The notes: a model not told the origin generated them from the letters alone. A DNA stretch of 64,000 nucleotides from Candidatus Eiseniibacteriota bacterium (GCA_029569475.1 JAKQSZ010000002.1:1-64000); one strand, 5' to 3'. Shown: positions 35,585 to 45,819, numbered from the stretch's first letter. Program-made: numbers and translations.

Positions 35585-38500
35585 TCATCGCGTGATGACC
35601 AGCTTGCGATGGTCCTCGCGCGCTCCGGTTCGAAGCCGGACGAAGTAGATGCCTCTGGCCAGCCGGCGGCCGGCCTCATCGCGGCCGTCGAACTCCACCG
35701 CGTGGCTTCCGCAGGACAGGGAGCCGGCTGTCAGGGATCGAACGCGGCGTCCGGCTGGATCGTGAAGATCCATCTCGATGTCGGCCGAGCGTTCCAGATC
35801 AAAGAGGATCCGCGCCGGCCCGGAGGTGGGGTTTGGACTCACGATGAGTCGCGGCGTGATCGTCGCCGAATCGTCTGTGCCTGAGCCTGGCCGTGCCAGT
35901 CCGGTTGCCACCAGCGCGCCGGTGGAGCTGTACAACTCGTAGCGGATCTCCAGGCTCGCCAGGGCGGACACCAGATCTTCCATCGCGCCGGTCTCGCGTT
36001 CCGCCAGCGGTTCGCCGGTACCGGTAGCGTCGGGGCGCGCGCGGAATCCTGCGGCCAGGGAAAACCCCAGGCTCGCCACCAACCCGCTGCCCCGCTGGCC
36101 GGGCCGTCGGGGATCCAGCCGGGTCGCGCCGACCTCCACGGCATCACTCCCGAAGCGACGCAGAAACATCTCGCCGGCGCCCCCGCGCAGGAATCCGCCG
36201 CTCAGGCAGTCCGCCGCGTCGAGCACGGCGGAGTCGAAGCCGACCCGGAGCCACACGCCGGTCACGTCGTCGACCCCGGCCAGGCCCACGTCGAGATGCA
36301 GGGCGGCGGGAGTCGACACGGGGTCCAGCCGCGCTTCGACCGCCAGCGGTCCGTCGCCGCTTGTGAAGCGGGGGGAAGCCGGGACGGGCTGGACAGCCAG
36401 AGGATGGCCGGCCGGTGTGGAGGGGTCGTCAAACACCTCCGGGCGCGCGGCGGGGCGCCCGTCGCGGGAGTCCGCGCCGGCCCAGGAGAACATGGCCGTG
36501 AAGGCCAGAATGTCGTCGAGGTTCCACGCTCCGTCGGGCTGCGAGTCCAACTCCGGGACCTGCCCCGGGGCCGGGCCCAGATCGGCGATGCGGTCGCGAA
36601 CGTTGTCTCGCCCGTTCCAACCGAGCGTGAACGTCATCTGATCGGCGAAGTCGATCTTTCCATCCGGCTTCGGGGCCAGATGCGGGACGGAGGAGTCGGC
36701 GCCGGCGCCTGTGGTGGCGATGTCCCCGAGGCGGGCCAGACGCAGGTTGAGCGACCGGGTCGACCATGACTCAGGGCTGCCGCCATTGACACAGGTAATG
36801 CCGCAGGCGGACTGGTCCAGCGCCAGAGACCCATTGCGGAACCGGGTGCTGGTCGTGATCGCATTCTCCCGCGCTCTCAGCGAAACCAGCGCGATGACGT
36901 GGGGCCCGGGGTCGACCAGGCCGATCGGAGAGCCGGTTACGGCCGAATTCACCTGGAGGGTCCCTCGCCCGTTGTCGTGCGCTTCCGTGAAGACCTGACT
37001 CACCCCGTGGGCGCCGTCCCAGGCGTTGCCCGGCGTGATGCCCGTGATCTCGACCAGCGATGTGTCGAAGGCGCCGCTGAAGCCGACCGCGATGACGCTC
37101 TCCGGATAGGAGATTTCCAGGGCGACGATGCGGTCCTGACCATTCTGGAGGTAAAGCGTCCGGTCCCCATCGATCAGATCGGTGACGGAGAGCGCCGGCA
37201 CCACGTCCGCATCCAGGCACAGCACCTCGTGGACCTGGGCCTGGTCCACGGCGACCGTCAGGCCGGCGGCGTCCTTCATCCGGGCGAAAAGGTAGTAGCC
37301 CGGGTGGTCGTCGGGAGGGCCGTCCGGGGTGGCGGAAAAGCGCCACATGACCATGTCTTCATCCGGCGATACCGTGCCCGAGGTTATACACAGCCGCGCG
37401 GTGGATATGTTGAATACCGGGGCGGTGTCGAAGTAGAAGTCCACCCATCCGCCCTCCGGCGGATTGGCGGTGGAAAAGCGGATCGGGTACCCGCTGCTCG
37501 GCGGGAAACACCGGGGCAGGCTGCTGGATCCCGTAAAATCCAGCTCGATGGCGGGACCGGGAGCCTCCTGGAATCGGGTGACCACTCCCCTTCCGGGGTC
37601 AGCCGCGTAGAGATCGAGATCATCCCTGTTTTGGAGGAACGTCAGGCGGCCGGGCCGCCCGAACGTCCCGAGACTCGCGCCGGCGCCACCCAGGACCCAG
37701 TCGAACTCAGGCACCGAGCTTCCGCCGGAGTTCGCCGCCCCATCCTGGTAGATGACGATCCGGTCGTTGCCCTCGTCAGAGACCGCGATGTAACACGCCT
37801 TGCCATTCTGGGACTTCTGCTTGTCCACCGCGACCGTCACGTCGACCGGGCGGTCCAGCGAGTCGGAAGGGCTCGTCGCGGTACTCCACTGACACACGTG
37901 TTCCAGGCGAGCCGGGAGATTCAAGGTGGCCGGGTGAAAGGCGAACTTCTGGATGCGGTTGTTCCCGGTGTCGGCAACATAGACGTCAAAGACGCCCACC
38001 CCCTGATTCCAGCGGGCGGCGATGCCTTCGGGTCGGTTGAACTGCCCGTTCCCCGTGCCGCTGGACCCAAAGCGAAGCAGGTCAGGGGTGGTGGTGTAGT
38101 CGAACTGGAACGGGGTAGCCGCCGGAGGAGTCCGGCCGTGGACCCCGTCACCGAAGACGATGCGGCCGCTGAACCAGTCGACCTCGAAGACCGGGTCGGC
38201 CGGCCCCGCGGCCTCCAGATCATCCACCCTCGTCCAGGCGACCGGAGTTCCGGCCGGGTCGAAGGTGATGGTTTCACACGACCCTTCCTTGACGGGGCGG
38301 GCGTTGGTGTAGACGAAGTAGTCTTCCGGAACGATGGCCGGGGTGGTGTACCAGTAGTCGTGGCCGGCTGTCGCGCCGACGGTTCCGGCGCCGGTCGGCT
38401 GGGCCATTCCGGTGTGGGCGTCGCCCGGCAGCCAGTTCCCGGGCCAGGCGGCGCCATCGCCGTCACCGGCCTCGATCACCTTGATGCGGTCCGCGCCTGT

Positions 38501-39919
38501 GTCGGCCACGAAGAGGTAGCGGCGGGAAACGGCGCGCGTGGTCGTGATCGTGACGCTGGCGCCCGCGCCCGGATTGAGCGGAAGGGAGAGCCCCGGAATG
38601 CCGCGGAACGGATCAGCCAGGCTGGGAAAGGGGGCGCCGGAGACGAGGACCCGGCCTGTCGTGACATCGGTGATCGTGACCGCCCCGAGCGTTGCAGTCG
38701 CGGAGTAGGTGTGGCCCGTGACCTGGTTGGCGTCGGCGACCGTGGCCGTCGCCTTGTCGAACGGCCCCGTGTCGCCGTTCAGCATCACGGTGGCGGGGGA
38801 CGACGCGCCGGAGCGCGCCACTGCCACGTCGCGCGGCGCGGTCAGTCTGTCGTCATAGGCCTCGACATAGCTGACCGAACCATTGACGGCGATCGCAAAG
38901 CCGAAGAGCTCCTCGTTCTGCGCGGCGGAGTCATCGGCCCCGTCCAGGACGAACAGGTCGTCGGTGGTGGAGGTGATCTCGTTCTCGATGAGGGCAAGCG
39001 CGGCGATCTCCTGCCAGCTGTCCGGACCGCCGGAGGACGGATCAAGGGTGACCAGGGCGGGCGTGAGGCCGGCGCCGATGCCATAGTCCACGTCTCCGAT
39101 GCCGAAGGAGGGGGCGCTGCCGGTGTGCTCGTCCGAGGTGGCGTAGGAGATCTCGAAGGCGGAGGTCTCGGACAGCGACGAGGATGGGAAGGTGATGACC
39201 GGCGCTTGCGTGGGATCGCTGTAGTCGATCGCATAGACGCGGTCCAGGGCAGTGAAGCCGCTCAGGTCCGCCACTCGTGTGCAGGGCGTGCCGGAGACCT
39301 TGACCACCTCGGAAAACGGAACGACGAAGCGGGCGGCGGAGGCCGCCCACTCCGGGAGGTTGATCTGGTCGCTGTCCCACTGGGAGGCGGCGGTCGCGCC
39401 GGCTCCGGCCCATGTCAGTTCGGAGGAGCGGAGGGAGCGGTACACCGCATTGACCTCGAAGACCTGGATGCGGTTGCGTCCGGTGTCGGCCACGTACACA
39501 ACGTCGCGTTCCCCGGCGCCGTGCTCGCGCGCGGCGACCGCCTGGCACCCCGCAAAAGGCAGGTCATGAGCCGGGTTGTCGACCAGCTGGTCCGTCGCCG
39601 GCGCGTGGATCACGCGGAAGTGCGGTCCGTTCCATTCCAGAACCGCGTCGTAGACGACCGCTGCCCCGGCCGATGTCGCGGCCGTGCCGCCGATGAGGCC
39701 TGCTCCGAGGATGAAGGAAACGGCCGTTGCCGCGGCCGCAACGCGGTGGATGAGGACTCGTTCGCCGATGCGGGAAGCGCGAGCCGACGCCGCAGCTCCA
39801 ACGTCATGTCCGAGGAGGGGGCCTGGTCCGGATGCGAAAGGAGCATGCGACCACCCGGATGCTCGAGGGCTGGTGGGGTGGTCCGGCCCGCTCTCCCGCC
39901 GCTTCCTGGTCCAAGGCAT
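35585..39919 (-). CDS. Giant exported NHL-propeller / dockerin-like / cohesin-like protein (paralogue A)
   Basis: 1444 residues from ATG 39919, which has AGGAGGAG upstream. A ~55-residue Arg/Gly/Pro leader precedes the signal peptide (AAAATAVSFILGAGLIGG). The mature protein begins VVYDAVLEWNGPHFRVI and then has NHL-type strands (DVVYVADTGRNRIQVFEVNA; FDVYVADTGNNRIQKFAF; NDRIVIYQDG). Middle beta domains follow. A dockerin-like pair (PDGKIDFADQMTFTLGWNG and PDGAWNLDDILAFTAMFSW) lies near residue 1130-1200, then a cohesin-like beta domain (GVWLRVGFDSAVLDAADCLSGGFL) and the FlgD-like end (GRRVRSLTAGS, ARGIYFVRLRTG). Closely similar in order and sequence to the gene on its right. Function unknown; exported adhesion or scaffold role is a guess. 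Confidence 0.75.
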   Translation of the reverse strand: MPWTRKRRESGPDHPTSPRASGWSHAPFASGPGPLLGHDVGAAASARASRIGERVLIHRVAAAATAVSFILGAGLIGGTAATSAGAAVVYDAVLEWNGPHFRVIHAPATDQLVDNPAHDLPFAGCQAVAAREHGAGERDVVYVADTGRNRIQVFEVNAVYRSLRSSELTWAGAGATAASQWDSDQINLPEWAASAARFVVPFSEVVKVSGTPCTRVADLSGFTALDRVYAIDYSDPTQAPVITFPSSSLSETSAFEISYATSDEHTGSAPSFGIGDVDYGIGAGLTPALVTLDPSSGGPDSWQEIAALALIENEITSTTDDLFVLDGADDSAAQNEELFGFAIAVNGSVSYVEAYDDRLTAPRDVAVARSGASSPATVMLNGDTGPFDKATATVADANQVTGHTYSATATLGAVTITDVTTGRVLVSGAPFPSLADPFRGIPGLSLPLNPGAGASVTITTTRAVSRRYLFVADTGADRIKVIEAGDGDGAAWPGNWLPGDAHTGMAQPTGAGTVGATAGHDYWYTTPAIVPEDYFVYTNARPVKEGSCETITFDPAGTPVAWTRVDDLEAAGPADPVFEVDWFSGRIVFGDGVHGRTPPAATPFQFDYTTTPDLLRFGSSGTGNGQFNRPEGIAARWNQGVGVFDVYVADTGNNRIQKFAFHPATLNLPARLEHVCQWSTATSPSDSLDRPVDVTVAVDKQKSQNGKACYIAVSDEGNDRIVIYQDGAANSGGSSVPEFDWVLGGAGASLGTFGRPGRLTFLQNRDDLDLYAADPGRGVVTRFQEAPGPAIELDFTGSSSLPRCFPPSSGYPIRFSTANPPEGGWVDFYFDTAPVFNISTARLCITSGTVSPDEDMVMWRFSATPDGPPDDHPGYYLFARMKDAAGLTVAVDQAQVHEVLCLDADVVPALSVTDLIDGDRTLYLQNGQDRIVALEISYPESVIAVGFSGAFDTSLVEITGITPGNAWDGAHGVSQVFTEAHDNGRGTLQVNSAVTGSPIGLVDPGPHVIALVSLRARENAITTSTRFRNGSLALDQSACGITCVNGGSPESWSTRSLNLRLARLGDIATTGAGADSSVPHLAPKPDGKIDFADQMTFTLGWNGRDNVRDRIADLGPAPGQVPELDSQPDGAWNLDDILAFTAMFSWAGADSRDGRPAARPEVFDDPSTPAGHPLAVQPVPASPRFTSGDGPLAVEARLDPVSTPAALHLDVGLAGVDDVTGVWLRVGFDSAVLDAADCLSGGFLRGGAGEMFLRRFGSDAVEVGATRLDPRRPGQRGSGLVASLGFSLAAGFRARPDATGTGEPLAERETGAMEDLVSALASLEIRYELYSSTGALVATGLARPGSGTDDSATITPRLIVSPNPTSGPARILFDLERSADIEMDLHDPAGRRVRSLTAGSLSCGSHAVEFDGRDEAGRRLARGIYFVRLRTGAREDHRKLVITR

Positions 39920-40317
39920 CCTGCCGCTCCTCCTCCCGGGCCGACCCGGCACAGGCGCGGCCGCGGGGCCTCCATTGCTGAGGTCCGGGCGGGCCGGCTT
40001 CATGGGTCGCGGATGCCGATATCGCAACGCCCATACCAAGCGCATCCCATCCGTGCGAAGTGGTGCAACGGTTTGCGCCGCGTTCGCGCCGTCGCGGTGC
40101 GGATCGCGGGAATTCGTTGCCGGGCCTAGGGAAAACCCTGCCTGGCCTCCCGGGCCCGCTCCCGCCGGGCGGGCGCGCCGCGGTTGCGCGAAGGGCCGGC
40201 CGGCCGGTCCGATCCGGGCGAACGCGTGACCAGGTGGCTCGGAATTGAGCGAGAGTGGCCAGCAAGAGGCCGGTTGCCGGGAGGGGAAACCGCGCCTCGA
40301 GAGCCGGAGGCGCCGCC

Positions 40318-40347
40318 AAAGAAGACGCCCCCGGTGACCCGGGGGCG
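40318..40347 (-). terminator. Rho-independent terminator of paralogue B
   Basis: Perfect 9-bp GC-rich stem (40326-40334 with 40339-40347) and a four-base loop, followed on the minus strand by TCTTCTTT (40325-40318). It is 66 bases beyond the stop of the 40414-44433 gene. Confidence 0.75.
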
Positions 40348-40413
40348 CTCGTGTAAGCGTGGCGATCCCATCCGCCGGGCGCCGCCTGGGAAGCGGCGCC
40401 GGCGAACGCGCCC

Positions 40414-43400
40414 TTAGCGGGCGATGATCAGCTTGCGGGTGCTCTGCTGATCGTCCGCCTGCAGGTTGTAGAAGTACACGCCGGCAGGCAGGAGCTGGCC
40501 GGACTCGCTACGTCCGTCGAAGGAGACGACGTGGTAGCCCGGAGCCTGGCAGCCGGAGGCCAGCGTGCGGACCTGACGGCCCGAAACATCGAAGATGCTC
40601 AGGTTGACGTTGGCCGTGCCGGGGAGGGCATAGACGATGTTCGTCATGTCCTTCACCGGGTTCGGCCGGGCCGCGTAGAGCTCGAAGCTGGCCGGCGTTC
40701 CGCTGAACGGCGCCATCTGGCTGCCGCCGCGCGACAGCACCTTGCCGCTTGAGTTGCGCAGGTCGTACGTCAGGTCGAGATCGGCGGCCGCCTCGTCGAG
40801 GATGCGGAAGGTGGCGTGGGCGATCGTACCCGAACCGCTCACGCTCGGCTGCTCCCGGTCGAGGCGGGTTGTCGAGATCTCCAGCCAGCCGTGACCGGAG
40901 CGCTGCAGGAACATGCTGCCGTTGCTGCCGTCCAGGAACCCCCCGTTCTCCACCTTCACCAGCTCGAGCTGGGCAGGGTTGAAGCCCAGGTTCAGGCAGG
41001 CGCCCGACAGGTCGGAAGCGTCGTCCACGTTGAAGTCCACGGTGACCATCTCTCCCTCCGCGGGGTTCTGGAGATGGCTGACCGTATAGACCCGCGTGGC
41101 TCCCTCAACCGGTCCGCCCAGGGGCGCCGGGCGCGGTTCGAGGCCGCCCGCCATCTGCGGCTCGGTCCCCGGCGCCGTCCGGTAGTAGCCCTGGCCAGCG
41201 GCCCACGAGTGCATGACCGTGAAGGCCAGGATGTCCTCGACGTCGAAGACGCCGTCGGGGACCGGGAGGAGGTCCGGCGCGGTGCCCGTGGTCGGTCCGA
41301 TGTCGGCGATCCTGTCCTGGACATTGGCGACGCCATTCCAGGCCAGCGTGAAGGTCATCTGATCCTCGAAGTTGATCTTGCCGTCCGGATTCGGCGCCAG
41401 GTTGGGCAGGGTGGAGTCCGCGCCCGTCCCGTCCGTGGCGAAGTCTCCCAGGTAGCCGAACCGCAGGTTGACGTTGCGGGTGGTCCACTGGGCCGGCGAC
41501 TCGTTGTGGATGTCCTTCATGCCGGAGCCGGCCGTGGTGATGGTGAAGGTCCCGGCCTTGAACCGGTCCGACGGGGTGATGACCGCGTCGCCCGCCTTGA
41601 CCGTCACCTTCGCCAGGGTGTGCGGTCCCGCCGTGACCAGGCCCACCTTGGTATTCAGCACCGAGGTGTTGATGAGGTAGGAGCCGGTCTCGTTGTCGTA
41701 CGCCTGGTTGAAGAGCTCCGTGATGTAGTCGTTGTCGGGCACGTCCCAGCCGTTGCCGGCGGTGATGCCCTGCACGGTGATCTCGGATGGCGTGTAGGCG
41801 CCGGCGAAGCCGACCGCCACGATGCTCTCCGGATAGGCCACCTGCAGGTCGATCGTGCGGGTCAGGCCGTTCTGGAGATAGAGCGTGAAGTCGTTGTCGA
41901 TGGCGTCCACGCCCCGCAGACCCGGCAGCAACTGGGAGTCGATGCAGAGAAGTTCGGAGGAGGTCGTCTGGTCGGACGCGATGGTCACCTTGTTGGCGTC
42001 CTTGGCCCGCACGTAGATGTAGTAAGCAGCCCCGTCGGCCGGCGCTCCGCCCGGCGTCTCCGCGAAGTTCCAGGTTGCCGAGGTCGCGGTGGCCGAGACG
42101 GTGCCCTCGGGCATGCAGAGCCGGGCCGTGCCGACGTTGAATGTCGAGGCGGTGTCGAAGTAGAAGTCGATCGTCCCATCCGCCGGGAGATTCGCGCTCG
42201 AGATGGTGAAGGAGTAGGAACTGGTCGGCGGATAGCAGGTGCCGGTCGCGGTGAAGTTGGTGATGGCGATGCTGGGTGTCGGCGCCTCTTCGTACTTCGT
42301 GATCTTGCCGCGAACCAGGTCGGCCGCATAGAGGTCCAGGTCATTGCCATTGGCCAGCCAGCAGAGCTGGTTGATGCCCATGTGCAAGCCGAGATTGTTC
42401 CCCTGGCCGCCGAGGCTGGCGTCCCAGGCCGGGATGGCGGCCGTGCCGGTCTTGGCGCCCGTATCGTTGTAGATGACGATGCGGTCGTTGCCCTGATCGG
42501 CCACCGCCACGTGGACGACCGACGGGTTGGCGCCGTCGACCGCCACCACCACGTCGACCGGAGCGTTCAGGAAGTCCGAGACGCTGCTGGCCGTGTTCCA
42601 CTGGCAGACGAACTCCATGTGCGCCGGCAGGTTGTTGGCCGCGTCCTCCGGATAGAAAGCCAGCTTCTGGATCCGGTTGTTGCCGGTGTCGGCGACATAG
42701 ACGTCAAAGGCGCCAGTGACCGCATTCCAGCGAGCCGCGAGGCCGCGCGGGGCGGCGAAGCGGCCGGGACCGTTGCCGGTGGCGCCGTAGCGCAGCCGGT
42801 CCGGGGTGGTGGAGTAGCTATAGGTCAGGACGGTGTTCCCTGGAGCCACCGCGCCGTGGGCGCCATCGCCGAAGGTGATCTGACCGCTGCGCCAGTCGAC
42901 CTCGTAGACCCGGTCCGCCGGTCCGGCAGTCGCGATGTCATCGACCCGGGTCCAGGTCAAAGGCGTGCCGTCCGGATCGGAGGTGATGGTCTCCAGCGTG
43001 CCCTGCTTGATCGGGGAGGCGTTGGTCCACGTGCTGTAATCCTGGCCCGGGCTGGCGGGGGTGGTGATGCGGTAGTCCACGTCCGCCGTCAGGCCGATCT
43101 GGCCAGCGGCCGCCGGCTGGTTCGCCAACGTGTGCGCATCGCCCGGCAGCCAGTCGTCGACGGCGGTGCGCGCTTCGTCGTCGGCGCTGATCACCTTGAT
43201 GCGATCCGCGCCGGTGTCCGTCACGAACACGTAGCGGTCCGGAACGCCCTTGGTGGTATGGAACGTATAGGCGCCGTTGCCGCCGGCGTCGAAGTCGACG
43301 CTGATGCCCGGAATGCCGAGGTAGGGGTCCGCCATGTCGGCGATGGCCGCGGCGTTGACCAGGACCTTGCCCGTGGTGATATCGGTGACGGTCACCAGGC

Positions 43401-44433
43401 CGCCGGCCTCCGTCAGGGTATAGGAGTGTCCGGTCACCTGGCTGTCGTCCACGACGGTGGCGGTCGTGACGACGCCGCCCCCGCCGCCCGGCAAGGTCAC
43501 GGCCGCCTGGAGGTCGGTACCGCCCTCGGCGACGCACAGGTCGTAGGGGTTGGTCAGGACGTCGTCGTAGGACTCGCCGTCTGCGATCGAGCCGTCGACC
43601 GCGACGATGTAGTTGAACAGCTCCTCATTCTGGTCGACCGAGTTGTCGGCCGCGTCCAGGACGAAGAGGTCGTCACTGGTGGCGGTGACCTCGTTGGCGA
43701 TGACGCTGAGCGCCCGCACGGCCTGCCAGCTCGAAGGAGCCCCCGAGATCGACTCGTCGATCTTGGTGAGGACCGGCGGGTCGGCATGGCCGATGCCGTA
43801 GTCGACGTCGCCCAGCCCGAAAGCGTTGGCGGCGGCCGTCTGATCGTCCATGGCCAGGTAGCGGACACTGATGACGCTGGCCGAGGTGAGCGAGTTGTCC
43901 GGCAGCGTGATCACGGGCGCGTTGACGCCGAGGTCGTAGTCGATCGTGTAGACCTTGTCCGCGGCGGTGAAGCCGGTCAGGGAGGCGACCCAGGTCCAGC
44001 GGACGCCGTCGATCACCACTACCTCGGAATGCGGGACGACCCAGCGGGTGGCCCCGGCGCCCCAGCCGACCAGCGCGATCTCGTTGTCGTCGAAGTCGAG
44101 GTGGGCATCGATGGCGGCGTCCCACACGAAGGCGGTGTCATAGATATAGGTCGCGTTGACCTCGAAGACCTGAATCCGGTTGTGGCCGGAGTCGGCGACG
44201 TAGATGACGTCGCGGTTGTTGTGCGACATCGCGGCGACCGCGGCCGGCTGGACGAACGGGATGTCGATCGCCGGATCGTTGACCAGCTGGTCTTGCGTCG
44301 GGCTGTTGATGGACCTGTAGTACGGACCGTTCCACTCCAGGATCGCGTCGTAGGTCACCGCCTCCGCGATGGCGACCCAACACAGCGCCAGGATGATCAC
44401 AGTCCCCCACAGGACGGACTTCTGCGTACTCAT
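40414..44433 (-). CDS. Giant exported NHL-propeller / dockerin-like / cohesin-like protein (paralogue B)
   Basis: 1339 residues. ATG 44433 follows AAAGGAGGAATTCGG, one of the best ribosome-binding sites in the window. The signal peptide is SVLWGTVIILALCWVAIAEA. It has the same order as paralogue A: VTYDAILEWNGPYYRSI; NHL strands (DVIYVADSGHNRIQVFEVNA, DVYVADTGNNRIQKLAFYP); a dockerin-like pair (PDGKINFEDQMTFTLAWNG, PDGVFDVEDILAFTVMHSW); a cohesin-like domain (ACLNLGFNPAQLELVKVENGGFL, ending SGSGTIAHATFRI); and a FlgD-like end (LSIFDVSGRQVRTLASG, PAGVYFYNLQAD). It lacks the long leader of paralogue A. A strong terminator follows. Co-transcription with the cohesin-like lipoprotein upstream is plausible. 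Confidence 0.78.
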   Translation of the reverse strand: MSTQKSVLWGTVIILALCWVAIAEAVTYDAILEWNGPYYRSINSPTQDQLVNDPAIDIPFVQPAAVAAMSHNNRDVIYVADSGHNRIQVFEVNATYIYDTAFVWDAAIDAHLDFDDNEIALVGWGAGATRWVVPHSEVVVIDGVRWTWVASLTGFTAADKVYTIDYDLGVNAPVITLPDNSLTSASVISVRYLAMDDQTAAANAFGLGDVDYGIGHADPPVLTKIDESISGAPSSWQAVRALSVIANEVTATSDDLFVLDAADNSVDQNEELFNYIVAVDGSIADGESYDDVLTNPYDLCVAEGGTDLQAAVTLPGGGGGVVTTATVVDDSQVTGHSYTLTEAGGLVTVTDITTGKVLVNAAAIADMADPYLGIPGISVDFDAGGNGAYTFHTTKGVPDRYVFVTDTGADRIKVISADDEARTAVDDWLPGDAHTLANQPAAAGQIGLTADVDYRITTPASPGQDYSTWTNASPIKQGTLETITSDPDGTPLTWTRVDDIATAGPADRVYEVDWRSGQITFGDGAHGAVAPGNTVLTYSYSTTPDRLRYGATGNGPGRFAAPRGLAARWNAVTGAFDVYVADTGNNRIQKLAFYPEDAANNLPAHMEFVCQWNTASSVSDFLNAPVDVVVAVDGANPSVVHVAVADQGNDRIVIYNDTGAKTGTAAIPAWDASLGGQGNNLGLHMGINQLCWLANGNDLDLYAADLVRGKITKYEEAPTPSIAITNFTATGTCYPPTSSYSFTISSANLPADGTIDFYFDTASTFNVGTARLCMPEGTVSATATSATWNFAETPGGAPADGAAYYIYVRAKDANKVTIASDQTTSSELLCIDSQLLPGLRGVDAIDNDFTLYLQNGLTRTIDLQVAYPESIVAVGFAGAYTPSEITVQGITAGNGWDVPDNDYITELFNQAYDNETGSYLINTSVLNTKVGLVTAGPHTLAKVTVKAGDAVITPSDRFKAGTFTITTAGSGMKDIHNESPAQWTTRNVNLRFGYLGDFATDGTGADSTLPNLAPNPDGKINFEDQMTFTLAWNGVANVQDRIADIGPTTGTAPDLLPVPDGVFDVEDILAFTVMHSWAAGQGYYRTAPGTEPQMAGGLEPRPAPLGGPVEGATRVYTVSHLQNPAEGEMVTVDFNVDDASDLSGACLNLGFNPAQLELVKVENGGFLDGSNGSMFLQRSGHGWLEISTTRLDREQPSVSGSGTIAHATFRILDEAAADLDLTYDLRNSSGKVLSRGGSQMAPFSGTPASFELYAARPNPVKDMTNIVYALPGTANVNLSIFDVSGRQVRTLASGCQAPGYHVVSFDGRSESGQLLPAGVYFYNLQADDQQSTRKLIIAR

Positions 44434-44652
44434 CCGAATTCCTCCTTTGAGCACCTGTCGTGCACTCCCTGCTTCCGGGCCGTGGTCGGGTTCCTTCCCC
44501 GGATTCCGGTTGTTCCAGCGATCCGGCAGGCCCCTCATCCCTGACTTGGGCAGCGCCAGCCCCGGCCCGGGACCGTCCCGTGGATGCCCCGTGTGCGCGC
44601 GCCCTGGCAGGCTCGGCGGGAGGGGGTGAGTCTTCGTCATCTGGTGGGCCTC

Positions 44653-45819
44653 CTACCGGTCCTGCGTGGTGATCCAACCGTCGCTGATCCGGAAGGCGAT
44701 CGGCGATCGGTTGTGGTCCAACAGACGGGTTTCGGGTTCCCCGTCTCCGTTGAAATCGCTATCGACTAGTTCAATCGGACTGCTTAGGCCGTTTGCCCTT
44801 GCCCGGGCGGTCACAAGGGCGATCTCGCCGGTGCCGTTGGCCTGCGTCCCGACCGGGTTATCCCCCTCGAAGGTGATCTCCCAGCTCATGGCGTACTGCA
44901 GGCGGCCGATGTCATCGTTCTCGTACTCGAGCATGAGGGGAATGAAACCGCCGTTCTCGAACCAGAAGTCGCCTTCCTCGATCGTCAGGATCTCCATCAC
45001 GGCCGGGTCGTAGGCCAGCATGAAGGAGATGCCGGCCAGGTTGGCCACATTGCGCAGGCTGAGCCGGAACTCGAAAACCTCCCCCTCGGACGCGCGGATC
45101 GTGTCGGGGGAGATCTCGAGCCAGGGGCGGCCGAGGGTGACGAAGGTGAAATTGTCGCTGCGCGTCTGCAGTCCGGCCCGGTTGCTGGCATCGATGCGGA
45201 AGTTGTACGTCCGCTCCTCGTCGAGTCCGGCCAGGGAGATGGAGTGGAGCCGAGGATAGTCCTCATGCTCCGCCGCGGTGAGACCGTAGCCTGTCGTCGT
45301 GCCGTAGTGGACCGTGGCCACGGAGCGATCGTCGGTCCGCCAGAGGATGGTGGCGGTACTCGAGGTGATGCCGACCACCTGGATGTCGCTGAGAACGGGC
45401 GCCGTGGTGTCGGCGAGGTCGGCGGCGGGGAGCGTGCGGAACGCGACGGGCTGCGTCGCCTGGCGCGGGCCGGAGGGGTTGGCGGCCGTGATCCTGAACC
45501 AGTATTCCGTGTCCGGTTCAAGGTCCTGGAGCTGGATCTGGTGTCGCGAGCTCAAGGACGAGGAACGGCTGCCGTTCATGTTGTCCTGGCTGCGGCCGAA
45601 GGAGAGCGTTCCCACGGTCTGCTGGGTGGTCGTCCACTCTATGGTGGCGGTCGTGTCGGTCGGGGTCACCGAGACGTCCCTGATCTCGAGTCCCCCCTTG
45701 TTGGAGTCTTCGGGGCCCGTGGCTCCTCCGCTGAGCCCGCAGGAAGCGAGCACTAGCGCGAGCAACCACCAGGGCGCCAGCGTCCGAATGACCTGAACTG
45801 CATCGATCCTCTTGCGCAT
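44653..45819 (-). CDS. Lipoprotein with two fibronectin-III-like domains and a cohesin-like domain
   Basis: 388 residues from ATG 45819; the frame is open further upstream, but there it lies opposite the nadA leader and has no homology. Signal peptide with lipobox (LLALVLASC, Cys about residue 28). Two FN3/purple-acid-phosphatase-N-like domains follow (about 45-130: TTATIEWTTTQQTVGTLSFG, DLEPDTEYWFRITA; about 140-230: SSTATILWRTDDRSVATVHYG). From about 240 comes a cohesin-like beta domain (FEFRLSLRNVANLAGISFMLAYDPAVMEIL…GDFWFENGG, then GTGEIALVTARA). Residues ~360-380 (DSDFNGDGE) give one Asp-rich calcium-type loop. Encoded just upstream of the two dockerin-like giants, so a surface assembly is conceivable. 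Confidence 0.75.
   Translation of the reverse strand: MRKRIDAVQVIRTLAPWWLLALVLASCGLSGGATGPEDSNKGGLEIRDVSVTPTDTTATIEWTTTQQTVGTLSFGRSQDNMNGSRSSSLSSRHQIQLQDLEPDTEYWFRITAANPSGPRQATQPVAFRTLPAADLADTTAPVLSDIQVVGITSSTATILWRTDDRSVATVHYGTTTGYGLTAAEHEDYPRLHSISLAGLDEERTYNFRIDASNRAGLQTRSDNFTFVTLGRPWLEISPDTIRASEGEVFEFRLSLRNVANLAGISFMLAYDPAVMEILTIEEGDFWFENGGFIPLMLEYENDDIGRLQYAMSWEITFEGDNPVGTQANGTGEIALVTARARANGLSSPIELVDSDFNGDGEPETRLLDHNRSPIAFRISDGWITTQDR

Noticed and set aside
36899..40129. 1076-codon open frame on the plus strand opposite paralogue A
   Set aside because: Shadow frame caused by high GC and codon bias; composition is repetitive Gly/Arg/Val with no family or ribosome-binding site.
40816..44544. 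1242-codon open frame on the plus strand opposite paralogue B
   Set aside because: Same shadow effect; the minus-strand gene has signal peptide, ribosome-binding site, domains and terminator.
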